A stretch of DNA of 64,000 bases, from positions 55,810 to 119,809 of the IMG/VR virus record IMGVR_UViG_3300044797_000101. One strand, 5' to 3'. The translations under genes and the position numbers were made by a program. The notes beneath the pieces are model-generated. The model searched no databases, was not told where the DNA came from, and worked only from the letters and a program-made list of their open reading frames with translations. Source of the DNA: a virus. Below, piece by piece: positions 7,289-14,442 of the stretch (position 1 is the stretch's first letter; each line of letters starts with the position of its first letter).

Positions 7289-7391
7289 TAGATTCTCCCT
7301 TATGCTGTGATTTAATAGCTTCTAATAAAATCTCAAGCATACCACTGCTTTCGTAAAGCTGTTCCATGTCAGACTTAAGAAGCGTTTTCAT
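7263..7391 (-). CDS. Hypothetical 42-aa protein
   Basis: First ORF after the 7398-7426 promoter. Begins MKTLLKSDMEQLYESSGMLE, one long amphipathic helix. Overlaps the next gene by 26 nt, and its codons supply the GGGAG used by that gene. Confidence 0.5.
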   Translation of the reverse strand: MKTLLKSDMEQLYESSGMLEILLEAIKSQHKGESNATYISRD

Positions 7392-7397
7392 ATCCTA

Positions 7398-7426
7398 ATT
7401 ATAACAGAAGTAAGTAAGAATGTACA
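7398..7426 (-). promoter_or_regulatory. Promoter, TGTACA-17-TATAAT
   Basis: Minus strand -35 TGTACA (7426-7421), spacer TTCTTACTTACTTCTGT, -10 TATAAT (7403-7398) with TG one base upstream. Drives 7391 leftward. Confidence 0.82.
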
Positions 7427-7445
7427 TAGGCCCTTTGAACTATAT

Positions 7446-7655
7446 TTAATGGTGTGGATGAGGATGAACCTCTTCCTCCATTTTGACATCGTGCAAGCCA
7501 TGAACTCCAGAACAGAAGAATGCACATCCAGATAGGTGCATAATTCCACCTAAAAGTGTAGCCTCTCCAACGTGGAAGCTTAGGAAGAATAGAGCAGCTC
7601 CAATAAGCATCCAGATGAAATTAGGGAGATTGCTTCTAACAATCCTTTTGACCAT
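7446..7655 (-). CDS. Two-pass membrane protein with His-rich tail (69 aa)
   Basis: Hydrophobic segments at about 12-30 and 33-52, then an acidic and His-rich C-terminus (VHPHPHH) that may bind metal. Last gene before the 7398 promoter. No family recognised. Confidence 0.65.
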   Translation of the reverse strand: MVKRIVRSNLPNFIWMLIGAALFFLSFHVGEATLLGGIMHLSGCAFFCSGVHGLHDVKMEEEVHPHPHH

Positions 7656-7807
7656 TAGGCTTGTCTCCCGAATACTGCCTGAAGTTCATCCCGCTTCATT
7701 TTAACTGGGCTTTCGATCGTTTGGGTAGTAGTTGTCACCTTAGGCAAATTAAGTGCCTTAAAGTGAAATACAGCCAAATGAGACATTAAGGACAAGGTAA
7801 GTATCAT
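7655..7807 (-). CDS. Hypothetical 50-aa protein
   Basis: Hydrophobic N-terminus (MILTLSLMSHLAVFHF) that may insert in the membrane, then a Thr-rich linker and a basic end (KMKRDELQAVFGRQA). Shares ATGA-type junction with the upstream gene. Confidence 0.5.
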   Translation of the reverse strand: MILTLSLMSHLAVFHFKALNLPKVTTTTQTIESPVKMKRDELQAVFGRQA

Positions 7808-7989
7808 AGGATCTCCTTAGTTGTCACAAGCTTTACCAATTCTGTATCAAGCTTGTCGTTGATCTCTGCGCTGAATCTCTCATCACGTTCGTCTGATGAT
7901 CCACTATCGAATATGTCTGACAAGTGATCAGTCAACCAATCCGCTTGCTGCTTTGTCAATGTGATCTTAACCAATCCACTGTTTGACAT
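7804..7989 (-). CDS. Hypothetical 61-aa acidic protein
   Basis: Starts MSNSGLVKITLTKQQADWLT, then a Ser/Asp/Glu-rich loop and a helix. One-base overlap with the upstream gene. Not recognised. Confidence 0.6.
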   Translation of the reverse strand: MSNSGLVKITLTKQQADWLTDHLSDIFDSGSSDERDERFSAEINDKLDTELVKLVTTKEIL

Positions 7990-8288
7990 TATAATCCCTC
8001 CGAAGGAAACGTACCTTGAACAAGCTCAGCAACCTCTTTTGCAAGGTTCTTTTGGTTGTCAAGAAATTTAGCTAAGTCAGCGCTATTCGTGTATCCATAG
8101 CCTTTGCTAGAACCATCAGCTGACCATCGTGTCCATTTGGAACGGATGATCGCTTCAATCTGTCGATCATCATATCCACGTTTGCGAAGCATTCGGATGG
8201 AAGAACTCCAACCACCTTTATAGTTAGCAGTCGAGTAAGCGTCGGACAATTGCTCAGCGAATTCTTTAACGTTCAATTTGGTATTCAT
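7989..8288 (-). CDS. Hypothetical 99-aa protein
   Basis: Helical; includes SSIRMLRKRGYDDRQIEAII, which has the look of a helix-turn-helix-like pair, and a Trp/Gly centre. DNA binding is possible but unproven. Confidence 0.6.
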   Translation of the reverse strand: MNTKLNVKEFAEQLSDAYSTANYKGGWSSSIRMLRKRGYDDRQIEAIIRSKWTRWSADGSSKGYGYTNSADLAKFLDNQKNLAKEVAELVQGTFPSEGL

Positions 8289-8578
8289 TAGTATGCTCCC
8301 ACTTTGTGATTAGGAAACAGTTTCTGCACGACAGTTAAAGCTAATTCTCCATGTCCACCAATATGCCAATCGTACAAACCTTTAGGTGTAACATCTTCTT
8401 TATAGTCGTAGATCGTGAAGACAACGCCTTCAACTGTCTTGAAATTCCACTCAGCTGTAATCTTATCTCCGTCTGTATAATGAGGAACGTCAAGCTTGTC
8501 CATCAATTCTTTAAATGTGATAGTGATTGATCCTTGTAAGTGAGTACCATTAATCTCGTGACACGGTTTGATATTCAT
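8288..8578 (-). CDS. Hypothetical 96-aa protein
   Basis: First gene after the 8608-8636 promoter. Start moved to 8578 because AAAGGAGACC lies 4 nt before that ATG, while the earlier ATG has no ribosome binding site. Beta-rich (ITAEWNFKTVEGVVFTIYDY) with His residues. Unknown. Confidence 0.65.
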   Translation of the reverse strand: MNIKPCHEINGTHLQGSITITFKELMDKLDVPHYTDGDKITAEWNFKTVEGVVFTIYDYKEDVTPKGLYDWHIGGHGELALTVVQKLFPNHKVGAY

Positions 8579-8607
8579 GTTGGTCTCCTTTGTTTTGATC
8601 ATAATAT

Positions 8608-8636
8608 ATTATACCATGAGTAGGTAAGTTTGTCAA
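8608..8636 (-). promoter_or_regulatory. Promoter, TTGACA-17-TATAAT (consensus)
   Basis: Perfect -35 TTGACA (8636-8631) and -10 TATAAT (8613-8608) with TGG before the -10 and six G upstream of the -35. Spacer contains ACTTACCTACT, shared in part with the promoters at 32731 and 37055. Confidence 0.92.
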
Positions 8637-8651
8637 CCCCCCTGCCTATAT

Positions 8652-9215
8652 TTATTTCTGCAAACTATCGTGGTAGGCTATCAAATCAGCTTCAGAAATA
8701 GGCATGAAATTCCACTGATCCATACCCACGTTAATCATATGGTTCTTATACTTTCCTGGCATCGTCTTCCAAGCAGTATGCACGTGTCCATTGATTAATA
8801 GTCTACCATCATCTGGGATGTTCTTATGATCAAACTTTGTTCTATGATGAGGATCGTCTGTACCTCTATAAGGATAATGACTGAGATTAGCTTCTGTTCC
8901 ATCTGAGAGAGTAATCCTGAGACTCTGATGAACCTCTTGAAATCCGCGTTCAAGCATCTTCTCTTCTGCTCGGTCGTGGTTGCCAAGGATTAGGATCTTA
9001 TGTCCATTTAGGTTCTCTACGATGTGCTTGCACCATTCAGGACTCGTGAAAGCGACATCACCCATATGATAAACTGTATCCTCAGGTTTAACTAGTTTGT
9101 TCCATTCTGATACGATATGCCGATCCATCTCACCTGCATCCTTAAATGGACGAAGGCAATACTTAATGATGTTCGCATGACCAAAATGGGTATCGCTTGT
9201 GAAGTATCTCGTCAT
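8652..9215 (-). CDS. Calcineurin-like metallophosphoesterase, 187 aa
   Basis: Metal ligands in order: SDTHFGH (Asp8, His10), GD in HMGDVAF, GNHD at about 86-89, SHYP and GHVHTAW. This is the small phage/bacterial phosphoesterase type (about 180-190 aa). Start at 9215 has AAAGGAGAATAGAC ahead of it, inside the end of the first Zn-tail gene. Substrate unknown, perhaps a nucleotide or phosphoprotein. Confidence 0.88.
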   Translation of the reverse strand: MTRYFTSDTHFGHANIIKYCLRPFKDAGEMDRHIVSEWNKLVKPEDTVYHMGDVAFTSPEWCKHIVENLNGHKILILGNHDRAEEKMLERGFQEVHQSLRITLSDGTEANLSHYPYRGTDDPHHRTKFDHKNIPDDGRLLINGHVHTAWKTMPGKYKNHMINVGMDQWNFMPISEADLIAYHDSLQK

Positions 9216-9474
9216 GTCTATTCTCCTTTTCAGCAACCTTAAACTCCAGGTATTCTAAATTTGTTAATGGTTCAAATGGGTGGAAGTCATAACCTGCACG
9301 ACGACAATCCGCCTTCATCTCTTCCATGTAATTCGTTATATAGCGAGAATGCTCATAACTTCCGTTTCTATAATGGGTCTCAGCATTCTCTCTATACCTA
9401 TTAACGGCATCTTCCATTGAATGGAACATCTCTACTTTAAACTGTCCACAATGTCTACAAGGAATCATGTTCAT
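9163..9474 (-). CDS. Zn-tail family, long form (103 aa)
   Basis: CRHC at 6-9 is the only clear metal pair; a charged helical middle (20-60) replaces the usual second cluster. Tail TNLEYLEFK at 71-79 is followed by a further 24 residues, so here the tail is not terminal. Those extra codons carry the ribosome binding site of the phosphoesterase gene. Confidence 0.8.
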   Translation of the reverse strand: MNMIPCRHCGQFKVEMFHSMEDAVNRYRENAETHYRNGSYEHSRYITNYMEEMKADCRRAGYDFHPFEPLTNLEYLEFKVAEKENRHDEILHKRYPFWSCEHH

Positions 9475-9679
9475 TTGCTTTGTTCTCTAAGTATTCTAGG
9501 TTGTCACAAAGCTCTGACATATGATCATATTGAGGCACAAGCGCGATACCATCTGCTCTTGGGAATTGAGCCTCATAAGATGTAAACTTAGGATCTTTTA
9601 TAATAACGAATAGCTCATGATACATGTTCTTTCTTCCACATATCTTACAAGGCCAATCCATTAGCAATGGTGTCTTCAT
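9455..9679 (-). CDS. Zn-tail family member (74 aa)
   Basis: Cys11-x2-Cys14 and His21 form the head; the middle is hydrophobic and lacks more Cys until CDNLEYLENK near the end. Joined to the upstream member by ATGA and overlapping the next by 20 nt. Confidence 0.82.
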   Translation of the reverse strand: MKTPLLMDWPCKICGRKNMYHELFVIIKDPKFTSYEAQFPRADGIALVPQYDHMSELCDNLEYLENKANEHDSL

Positions 9680-9888
9680 TTGCTCAGCTCTTCTAAATAC
9701 CTAAGGTTATCTCGTTGATATCTCTCACATCTACAATCAAACATATAATCACTTGAATGCCTGCAAAGATAAGAATTACTTGTTAAATGAAGTTTTTCTA
9801 AATGTCCACAGGTACACGGAAATTTATTACTCAAAACTTCAGGGGTCCAAAGATTATGATATCTTGGCCATGTATTAGCTTTAAACAT
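9676..9888 (-). CDS. Zn-tail family member (70 aa)
   Basis: A 24-residue N-terminal extension precedes a full head: Cys25, Cys27, His29, His34, Cys42, Cys52, Cys54. Tail DNLRYLEELSK ends the protein. The codons for YLEE (TTAGAAGAG) are the Shine-Dalgarno of the next gene, 8 nt before its ATG. Confidence 0.85.
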   Translation of the reverse strand: MFKANTWPRYHNLWTPEVLSNKFPCTCGHLEKLHLTSNSYLCRHSSDYMFDCRCERYQRDNLRYLEELSK

Positions 9889-10063
9889 TTTTAGTTAAAC
9901 TCTCTAAATACTTTAGATTGTCCGGAACAAATACATGTTGCCATGTTGTACTGTTTGCATAATCATAAAAACATTTTTCACATAATTTAGGAGCATTACC
10001 AATATTATAGTGTTCAGATTCGAAATGACTACAAATCTTACAAGGGAAATTAACTTCATTCAT
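9881..10063 (-). CDS. Zn-tail family member (60 aa)
   Basis: Cys8, Cys11, His18, then Cys28, Cys31; no CxC before the tail. Tail PDNLKYLESL at 47-56. The second cluster is a CxxC, giving a compact ribbon-like variant. Confidence 0.85.
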   Translation of the reverse strand: MNEVNFPCKICSHFESEHYNIGNAPKLCEKCFYDYANSTTWQHVFVPDNLKYLESLTKNV

Positions 10064-10227
10064 ACTAAGCTCTCCAAGTATCTTAGATTGTCACCGTTGA
10101 AATCATGATAACAATCTATTCTTTTTAACTCAATACAGTCCCAACAGACTTGCCCATCATGAAATGAGGAATGCGTAGTATGTCTATCTTTGTCATGTGC
10201 GCACATACAGATATTAACTTCTAGCAT
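10060..10227 (-). CDS. Zn-tail family member, short (55 aa)
   Basis: One of the shortest members: Cys7, Cys9, His11, His16, Cys28, Cys31, tail GDNLRYLESLV to the end. GGAGAG in the tail codons sits 6 nt before the next ATG. Start overlaps the end of the aminotransferase gene by 14 nt. Confidence 0.82.
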   Translation of the reverse strand: MLEVNICMCAHDKDRHTTHSSFHDGQVCWDCIELKRIDCYHDFNGDNLRYLESLV

Positions 10228-11080
10228 GCTTATGAAACTCCTTTGCGATACTCAAGACAACGTTACGACCTGTATCTGTTCCCAAGACATATCCATCTAA
10301 TTCTACTACAGGTGTAACCTCTGCATAGGTTCCACATATGAATACACCATCTGCTGTAATTATATCAGGTGCAGTTAGCTTTCTTTCAATAACTTTATAG
10401 CCAGAACGCTTAGCTACACAAGACATGATGAACTCTCTCGTGAGACCTGGCAAGATGTTCCCATCGCTTGGTGGAGTGTATAACGTTATACCTGTATTAT
10501 CAATCTTAACCATGAAAAGGTTAGCTGTCAATGCTTCCGTGTAATACCCATTCCGATCTGTAAGGAACACAGTATCTGTACCAGTTTCTTTAGATAGATG
10601 CTCAAGGGACCTGAAGAATCCATAGTTGTTTGTGCTCTTGCATTGCATCCAATAATCGGGATACGAACGCTGCTTGGGTGAAGTGATTGCCTTAATCCCT
10701 AGGCGATCTTGGTTGGATGGGAGTAGAAAAGAATGTACCTCAACATTGACATCAGGACTACTTGTCTTCGCTCCTTCAGCCTTCCCAGAATAGTAGATGA
10801 CCGGACGGATATACTGTTCTCCGCCACCATTCGCAACTAAGACATCAATGCAAGCATTCATGAGAGTTAGCTTATCAAAGGGCATTGGAACTCTTAATAG
10901 CTTGGCAGAGTTGAAGAGGCGAGTGATATGATCATCTAGTAAAAAAATAGTATTTTTACCATTCTTATCTACATAGGATCGAATCCCTTCCCACACAGCT
11001 GATCCATAGTGTAAGGACCAATTGAAGGAATCTATTTGAATCGGTGAGTCGACGACCTTTCCGTTAAGCCAAGCTTTCAT
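10214..11080 (-). CDS. ilvE: Branched-chain amino-acid aminotransferase (class IV, IlvE-like), 288 aa
   Basis: PLP fold-type IV enzyme. WSLHYGSAVWEGIRSY (21-36) is the family N-terminal signature, Lys148 in QCKSTNNYG is the expected Schiff-base lysine, TEALTANLF carries the PLP-holding Glu and GTYAEVTPV near 258 is the second signature. Length is close to cellular enzymes (about 300 aa). Start 11080 has AAAAGGAATGAT; the longer reading overlaps the neighbour. D-amino-acid transaminase or aminodeoxychorismate lyase are alternative specificities. A complete metabolic enzyme amid tiny Zn-tail genes is odd and suggests acquisition. Confidence 0.9.
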   Translation of the reverse strand: MKAWLNGKVVDSPIQIDSFNWSLHYGSAVWEGIRSYVDKNGKNTIFLLDDHITRLFNSAKLLRVPMPFDKLTLMNACIDVLVANGGGEQYIRPVIYYSGKAEGAKTSSPDVNVEVHSFLLPSNQDRLGIKAITSPKQRSYPDYWMQCKSTNNYGFFRSLEHLSKETGTDTVFLTDRNGYYTEALTANLFMVKIDNTGITLYTPPSDGNILPGLTREFIMSCVAKRSGYKVIERKLTAPDIITADGVFICGTYAEVTPVVELDGYVLGTDTGRNVVLSIAKEFHKHARS

Positions 11081-11081
11081 A

Positions 11082-11294
11082 TCATTCCTTTTGCTTACTT
11101 TTATATTCCAGATACTCAAGGTTCGACATCGGTCCAAAGAAGCAAAGGTTCAAGACTCTGCCATGCTCATCCTCTGCGGTTGGACAAACAACCCTCTCAG
11201 CATACTCACCAGTTGCAGACCAATCATCATGCACATCCTTAAGCTCATGACAATACCTACAAAGCTGCTCGTTGGAACTAAGATCGTTGTTCAT
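11082..11294 (-). CDS. Zn-tail family member (70 aa)
   Basis: Head Cys12, Cys15, His22; later Cys37 and Cys51. Tail SNLEYLEYK at 58-66. The final residues QKE are encoded by CAAAAGGAA, the Shine-Dalgarno of the aminotransferase gene. Confidence 0.83.
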   Translation of the reverse strand: MNNDLSSNEQLCRYCHELKDVHDDWSATGEYAERVVCPTAEDEHGRVLNLCFFGPMSNLEYLEYKSKQKE

Positions 11295-11490
11295 CTTTAT
11301 ATTCCAAGTATTCCAGATTATCTATGATAGCACGATGACTAGTTACCAATGGTTCACCATACCAATCTACATCAAGACCTTGTTTCACATAATAATTACG
11401 ATCTGCACAGAAGAATACCTTATGGAATCTATTGCGCTGTCCACAAATGATGCAACGCTTATTTAGAACTTCTATGTGTTGATTCGACAT
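11278..11490 (-). CDS. Zn-tail family member (70 aa)
   Basis: Head Cys13, Cys16, His23, Cys28; the centre is a hydrophobic/aromatic strand region with no second CxC. Tail IDNLEYLEYK at 56-65. Overlaps both neighbours (17 and 32 nt). Confidence 0.82.
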   Translation of the reverse strand: MSNQHIEVLNKRCIICGQRNRFHKVFFCADRNYYVKQGLDVDWYGEPLVTSHRAIIDNLEYLEYKDEQRS

Positions 11491-11794
11491 ATTTCCATTC
11501 TATATATTCTAAGTTGTTTACTTTACGAAATATATCACCATGAATCCTATGTTGGTACATCTCACCTTGTTTCACCACAGCAACAAGCTCCATCATCTTC
11601 AGTGGCATCTCACCATGAGTTAAAAGTATTGGATAGCATTTGGCATATTGATACATAACATGATCAGGTCCATAATTAATCAATACAACTTGAGTTTGTA
11701 TAATCTTTGAGTCACTGATTATAACAGTAACACTACCCTCTACCGCTGGACACTCTATATTATAAAGAGGACTTATTATTGAGCGTTCGTTCAC
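11459..11794 (-). CDS. Tail-only protein: beta-rich domain plus NNLEYIEWK (111 aa)
   Basis: Residues 1-90 form a strand-rich domain with only two scattered Cys (CPAVEGSVTVIISDSKIIQT at the front), so no zinc head. Residues 93-101 are NNLEYIEWK. GTG start with AGAGGAAAAAA upstream. Shows the tail can be carried by a different domain. Confidence 0.75.
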   Translation of the reverse strand: MNERSIISPLYNIECPAVEGSVTVIISDSKIIQTQVVLINYGPDHVMYQYAKCYPILLTHGEMPLKMMELVAVVKQGEMYQHRIHGDIFRKVNNLEYIEWKYVESTHRSSK

Positions 11795-11948
11795 TTTTTT
11801 CCTCTAAGTACTTAAGGTTATCTAGGATAAAGTTATGAAGCATAACCCATCCCATACAATTGTGGCATTTGCCTACTGTATTAGGATACAATCGATGGTT
11901 CCGCTTTGGATGACCACAAACCTTACAGTTTCGATCTAGTCGCTTCAT
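11760..11948 (-). CDS. Zn-tail family member (62 aa)
   Basis: Cys8, Cys11, His13, His18, Cys28, Cys31 in textbook spacing. Tail LDNLKYLEEKSE at 42-53. TTAGAGGAAAAAA over YLEEK precedes the GTG start of the next gene. Confidence 0.85.
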   Translation of the reverse strand: MKRLDRNCKVCGHPKRNHRLYPNTVGKCHNCMGWVMLHNFILDNLKYLEEKSERTLNNKSSL

Positions 11949-12117
11949 ATTCTAGGTACGTTAAATTATCCATGGGTCTAAACATTGTGCAGCTCTCACA
12001 GATAAGACATTCACTATAAACCTTTGGTTGCGGCTGTAACGTTGCACACGTAGAGCACGAGTGAGGCAAATGCTCGAAGTCCCAACATCCACACTCACAA
12101 GGTATCTTGCTGCTCAT
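11923..12117 (-). CDS. Zn-tail family member, Cys-rich (64 aa)
   Basis: Ten Cys: 7, 9, 11, 21, 24, 37, 40, 43 plus His16 and His19, enough for two or three zinc sites. Tail MDNLTYLEYE at 49-58. Confidence 0.84.
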   Translation of the reverse strand: MSSKIPCECGCWDFEHLPHSCSTCATLQPQPKVYSECLICESCTMFRPMDNLTYLEYEATRSKL

Positions 12118-12280
12118 TCTTATATTCCAAATACTCTAAATTATCCATCCATTCAATCTGATGTGATGAACCAATTGGCTTACTCTTCCTGCATTCTGAA
12201 CAAACATAAATAAGTCTAGCTACCCATGCTAATGTATGATAGGTAAAGAAATGCCCGCACTTACAAGGTCTTTTGATCAT
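12095..12280 (-). CDS. Zn-tail family member (61 aa)
   Basis: CKCGH start: Cys6, Cys8, His10, His15, Cys27, Cys30. Tail MDNLEYLEYKNEQ at 45-57. 20-nt overlap with the upstream member. Confidence 0.85.
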   Translation of the reverse strand: MIKRPCKCGHFFTYHTLAWVARLIYVCSECRKSKPIGSSHQIEWMDNLEYLEYKNEQQDTL

Positions 12281-12482
12281 TTAGAAACTCTAGATATTCT
12301 AAGTTACCAGCTGGCTGATAGGAAATCCATTCCCAATCCGAATCAGGTATGATGTTCCCGTTCTCTATCTCATGCTGCATCACTACAGATAGGTGATCGA
12401 ACTGACAAAGCCCTTCATAGGTTCCTTCTGTTCTATGATCCTTCTCAAGCATCCCGCAATTCTTACAGGGTCTTTCTGCCAC
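12261..12482 (-). CDS. Zn-tail family member (73 aa)
   Basis: GTG start preceded by AGAGGATCATT. Head Cys6, Cys9, His16, Cys26; a Trp-rich segment (DSDWEWISY) replaces the second Cys cluster. Tail GNLEYLEFL at 59-67. Confidence 0.82.
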   Translation of the reverse strand: MAERPCKNCGMLEKDHRTEGTYEGLCQFDHLSVVMQHEIENGNIIPDSDWEWISYQPAGNLEYLEFLNDQKTL

Positions 12483-12681
12483 AATGATCCTCTAAATACT
12501 TTAGGTTATCAGGTCGAAACTCACGACATCGACATGTTGTCGTCGTCTTATGAGTACCCGACCTTAATTGTTCTAATGTAATCACGCTATACAAGCAGCC
12601 GAACATAACGGAGTCCGGATCAAAGTTGTGGGTCTTCTCTTCATGCCCGCAAAGGCAATTAAATTTTATCTTTCTTTTCAC
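12463..12681 (-). CDS. Zn-tail family member (72 aa)
   Basis: Cys9, Cys11, His13, His18, Cys29, then Cys50-x-Cys52 and EFRPDNLKYLED. Full canonical architecture including the CxCxxF element just before the tail. Confidence 0.87.
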   Translation of the reverse strand: MKRKIKFNCLCGHEEKTHNFDPDSVMFGCLYSVITLEQLRSGTHKTTTTCRCREFRPDNLKYLEDHCGRKTL

Positions 12682-12862
12682 TCAACTGCTCCAGATACTT
12701 CAGGTTATCGCTGCTCACCCATTCATTACACTTGCATCCATAAGATGAATGACTTGGTGATACAAACTCATTTGAGCACTGGTTTTCAGGACGTGAAATC
12801 CCAACATACATTGTATGCCAATGCTTACAATTCCTACATTGCCACCCTTTAAAGTCTACCAT
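12659..12862 (-). CDS. Zn-tail family member (67 aa)
   Basis: Start assigned to 12862 (MVDFKG), which overlaps the previously unlisted upstream member; the longer frame only shadows that gene. Cys9, Cys12, His14, His16, Cys29, Cys43, Cys45; tail SDNLKYLEQL at 51-60. Confidence 0.83.
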   Translation of the reverse strand: MVDFKGWQCRNCKHWHTMYVGISRPENQCSNEFVSPSHSSYGCKCNEWVSSDNLKYLEQLSEKKDKI

Positions 12863-13025
12863 ATGTTGCCAGATATTCCAAGTAAATAAGATTCGTGAAG
12901 TATTCACGCTCAAACCATATCTTTAATAGATTACCTTTTGTTGTATATATGGCAGAGTTATCTAGATAAAAATAAAGTTCTTTAGCTGTATGAATCGTAA
13001 ACTGCTCATCACAACGGCTACACAT
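12849..13025 (-). CDS. Zn-tail family member, divergent (58 aa)
   Basis: Begins MCSRCDEQFTIH (Cys2, Cys5, His12) and ends YFTNLIYLEYLATYGRL. No other Cys, so metal binding would need a partner or a dimer. Tail has Ile at the variable position. Overlaps neighbours by 8 and 14 nt. Confidence 0.75.
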   Translation of the reverse strand: MCSRCDEQFTIHTAKELYFYLDNSAIYTTKGNLLKIWFEREYFTNLIYLEYLATYGRL

Positions 13026-13392
13026 GACGATTTTGTTCCCATTCTAGGTATTCGAGGTTAGACATGATGGTCCAATCCTCATTGTAATCTTTAAGGAATA
13101 CTCCCTTTCCAAACTTAGCCTCAGGCTTTAATACTGGAATGGTCTTGAACTCCCACCACTCAGAACCATCATACTCATGACGTTCCATCCACCAATCATC
13201 ACCTACAACAACTAGTGAACCATTAACCTCTTGTCCGCCATACCCAGCATCGTATTCCTTATCCGCTATCTCTAGGAAGTAGTCAGGATGGATCTTAACG
13301 TTCCCATCTGAATGTCCTATCCATCGGACATCAGCCATGGTTTTATTATGGTGCGACATAAAGATGATCGTTTCTTCTTTAAGATTGCTCAT
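13018..13392 (-). CDS. Tail-only protein, Trp/Tyr-rich domain (124 aa)
   Basis: Start at 13392 (MSNLKEET) overlaps the upstream stop. The 110-residue domain has many Asp, Gly and Trp (VVVGDDWWMERHEYDGSEWW) and no Cys, then MSNLEYLEWEQNRHV. Another unrelated domain with the same tail. Confidence 0.76.
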   Translation of the reverse strand: MSNLKEETIIFMSHHNKTMADVRWIGHSDGNVKIHPDYFLEIADKEYDAGYGGQEVNGSLVVVGDDWWMERHEYDGSEWWEFKTIPVLKPEAKFGKGVFLKDYNEDWTIMSNLEYLEWEQNRHV

Positions 13393-13687
13393 GTGCTTTC
13401 CATTCGAGGTACTCAAGATTGTTTGTAAAGAATGGGTGATTCATAATCGTACGATTTGCGCCATCCTTATGCTGATGCTCACTTACCTTACAGAATGAAC
13501 AGATACGTTCCTCAAACTTTAATGTAACAACTCCAGCTGGATAATATACCGCCATCCCAATATCCTCATAGACAGAGAAGGTATCAGTTGCAACGCCAAT
13601 GATAGGATCTGTTTCATTAATAGCTTTAATAACCTGTCCTTGCTGATTGACAGTTATCAAATCACCTTTATTTATTCGATCGTTCAT
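13379..13687 (-). CDS. Zn-tail family, HPF subclade with beta-rich N-domain (102 aa)
   Basis: Residues 1-58 look like a small beta-barrel (GDLITVNQQGQVIKAI ... GVATDTFSVYEDIGMAVYY). Cys63-x2-Cys66 and His71/His73 follow, then HPFFTNNLEYLEW. The zinc knuckle and tail thus form one C-terminal module. Start 13687 chosen by overlap. Confidence 0.78.
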   Translation of the reverse strand: MNDRINKGDLITVNQQGQVIKAINETDPIIGVATDTFSVYEDIGMAVYYPAGVVTLKFEERICSFCKVSEHQHKDGANRTIMNHPFFTNNLEYLEWKAHEQS

Positions 13688-13919
13688 ATTCCCACTCAAG
13701 CATCTCTAGATTGTTCCTAAAGAATGGATGTTGCTCTTCTCCCTCGTGACCATGCTCATAGTTTGTTACACCACATTTAGCGCATGTGATAGAACTTACA
13801 AAAAGACTATTTGTATTCATGAATCTATTTAACTCAGCGATTATCTTCTCTTGTTCAGCTGTCCACTTAGCAACTTCGTCAGACAGATAGATGAGAGGTT
13901 TAAGATCGTTGTCGAACAT
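13668..13919 (-). CDS. Zn-tail family, HPF subclade with helical N-domain (83 aa)
   Basis: A helical N-terminal 40 residues (KWTAEQEKIIAELNRFM) precedes Cys46-x2-Cys49, His56 and HPFFRNNLEMLEWE. Shares the last 40 residues with the genes on either side but not the first 40. Confidence 0.78.
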   Translation of the reverse strand: MFDNDLKPLIYLSDEVAKWTAEQEKIIAELNRFMNTNSLFVSSITCAKCGVTNYEHGHEGEEQHPFFRNNLEMLEWEYERSNK

Positions 13920-14088
13920 ACATCCTCTCTAAATACTCTAAGTTATTAAAGATACCATCTAAACACTTACAGCGCTTGGTCGCACACTGTTGATGCTCAT
14001 ACTTAAAGCTACCATCAGCACAATACTCCAAGATGCTCATGAAGTGAACGTGCTTACAAATCAAGCAAGGCTTATTCTCTGGTAGCAC
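13900..14088 (-). CDS. Zn-tail family member (62 aa)
   Basis: GTG start with GGAGTGGAAAA upstream. Cys8, Cys11, His13, His15, Cys23, Cys35, Cys40, Cys42; tail FNNLEYLERM at 47-56. Confidence 0.83.
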   Translation of the reverse strand: MLPENKPCLICKHVHFMSILEYCADGSFKYEHQQCATKRCKCLDGIFNNLEYLERMYVRQRS

Positions 14089-14287
14089 TTTTCCACTCCA
14101 GAAACTCTAAGTTATTAGAGATAAACGGATGAGCCGTGAATCCCTCATTGTGAGACCATTCAGCTGCTTTACAATACTGACAATAGGCAATCTGATTATC
14201 ATGAGGTATCGGTGCCCAACCATGTCCTGTATAAACCATCGTGACATTAGCTTCAATGTCATAGATGAGCTCACCGATCTGACTCAC
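14072..14287 (-). CDS. Zn-tail family, HPF subclade (71 aa)
   Basis: GTG start overlapping the upstream TGA (GTGA). N-domain IGELIYDIEANVTMVYTGHG, then Cys36-x2-Cys39, His46, HPFISNNLEFLEWK. Third member with the knuckle placed directly before the tail. Confidence 0.78.
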   Translation of the reverse strand: MSQIGELIYDIEANVTMVYTGHGWAPIPHDNQIAYCQYCKAAEWSHNEGFTAHPFISNNLEFLEWKSATRE

Positions 14288-14442
14288 TTGTGCTCACCAA
14301 CTGATAGCGTACAATTACAAATAGCTTTATGCTGCTCAAGCTCTTTATTAACCTTCTTGAGCTCTGCTTCTAGAAAACCTATGTTATGCCAAAGCTCAGC
14401 AGGACAAGGTTCTTTACAATTATCCCCGTGTGTTCTTATCAT
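14284..14442 (-). CDS. Hypothetical 52-aa coiled peptide in the Zn-tail array
   Basis: MIRTHGDNCKEPCPAELWHN, then IGFLEAELKKVNKELEQHKA and ICNC. Four Cys bracket a helix. HNIGFLEAEL is faintly like the tail but not convincing; listed as a separate gene. Confidence 0.6.
   Translation of the reverse strand: MIRTHGDNCKEPCPAELWHNIGFLEAELKKVNKELEQHKAICNCTLSVGEHK

Noticed and set aside
11714-11722. TGTTATAAT inside the 11459 gene
   Set aside because: Internal to a coding sequence with no usable -35.
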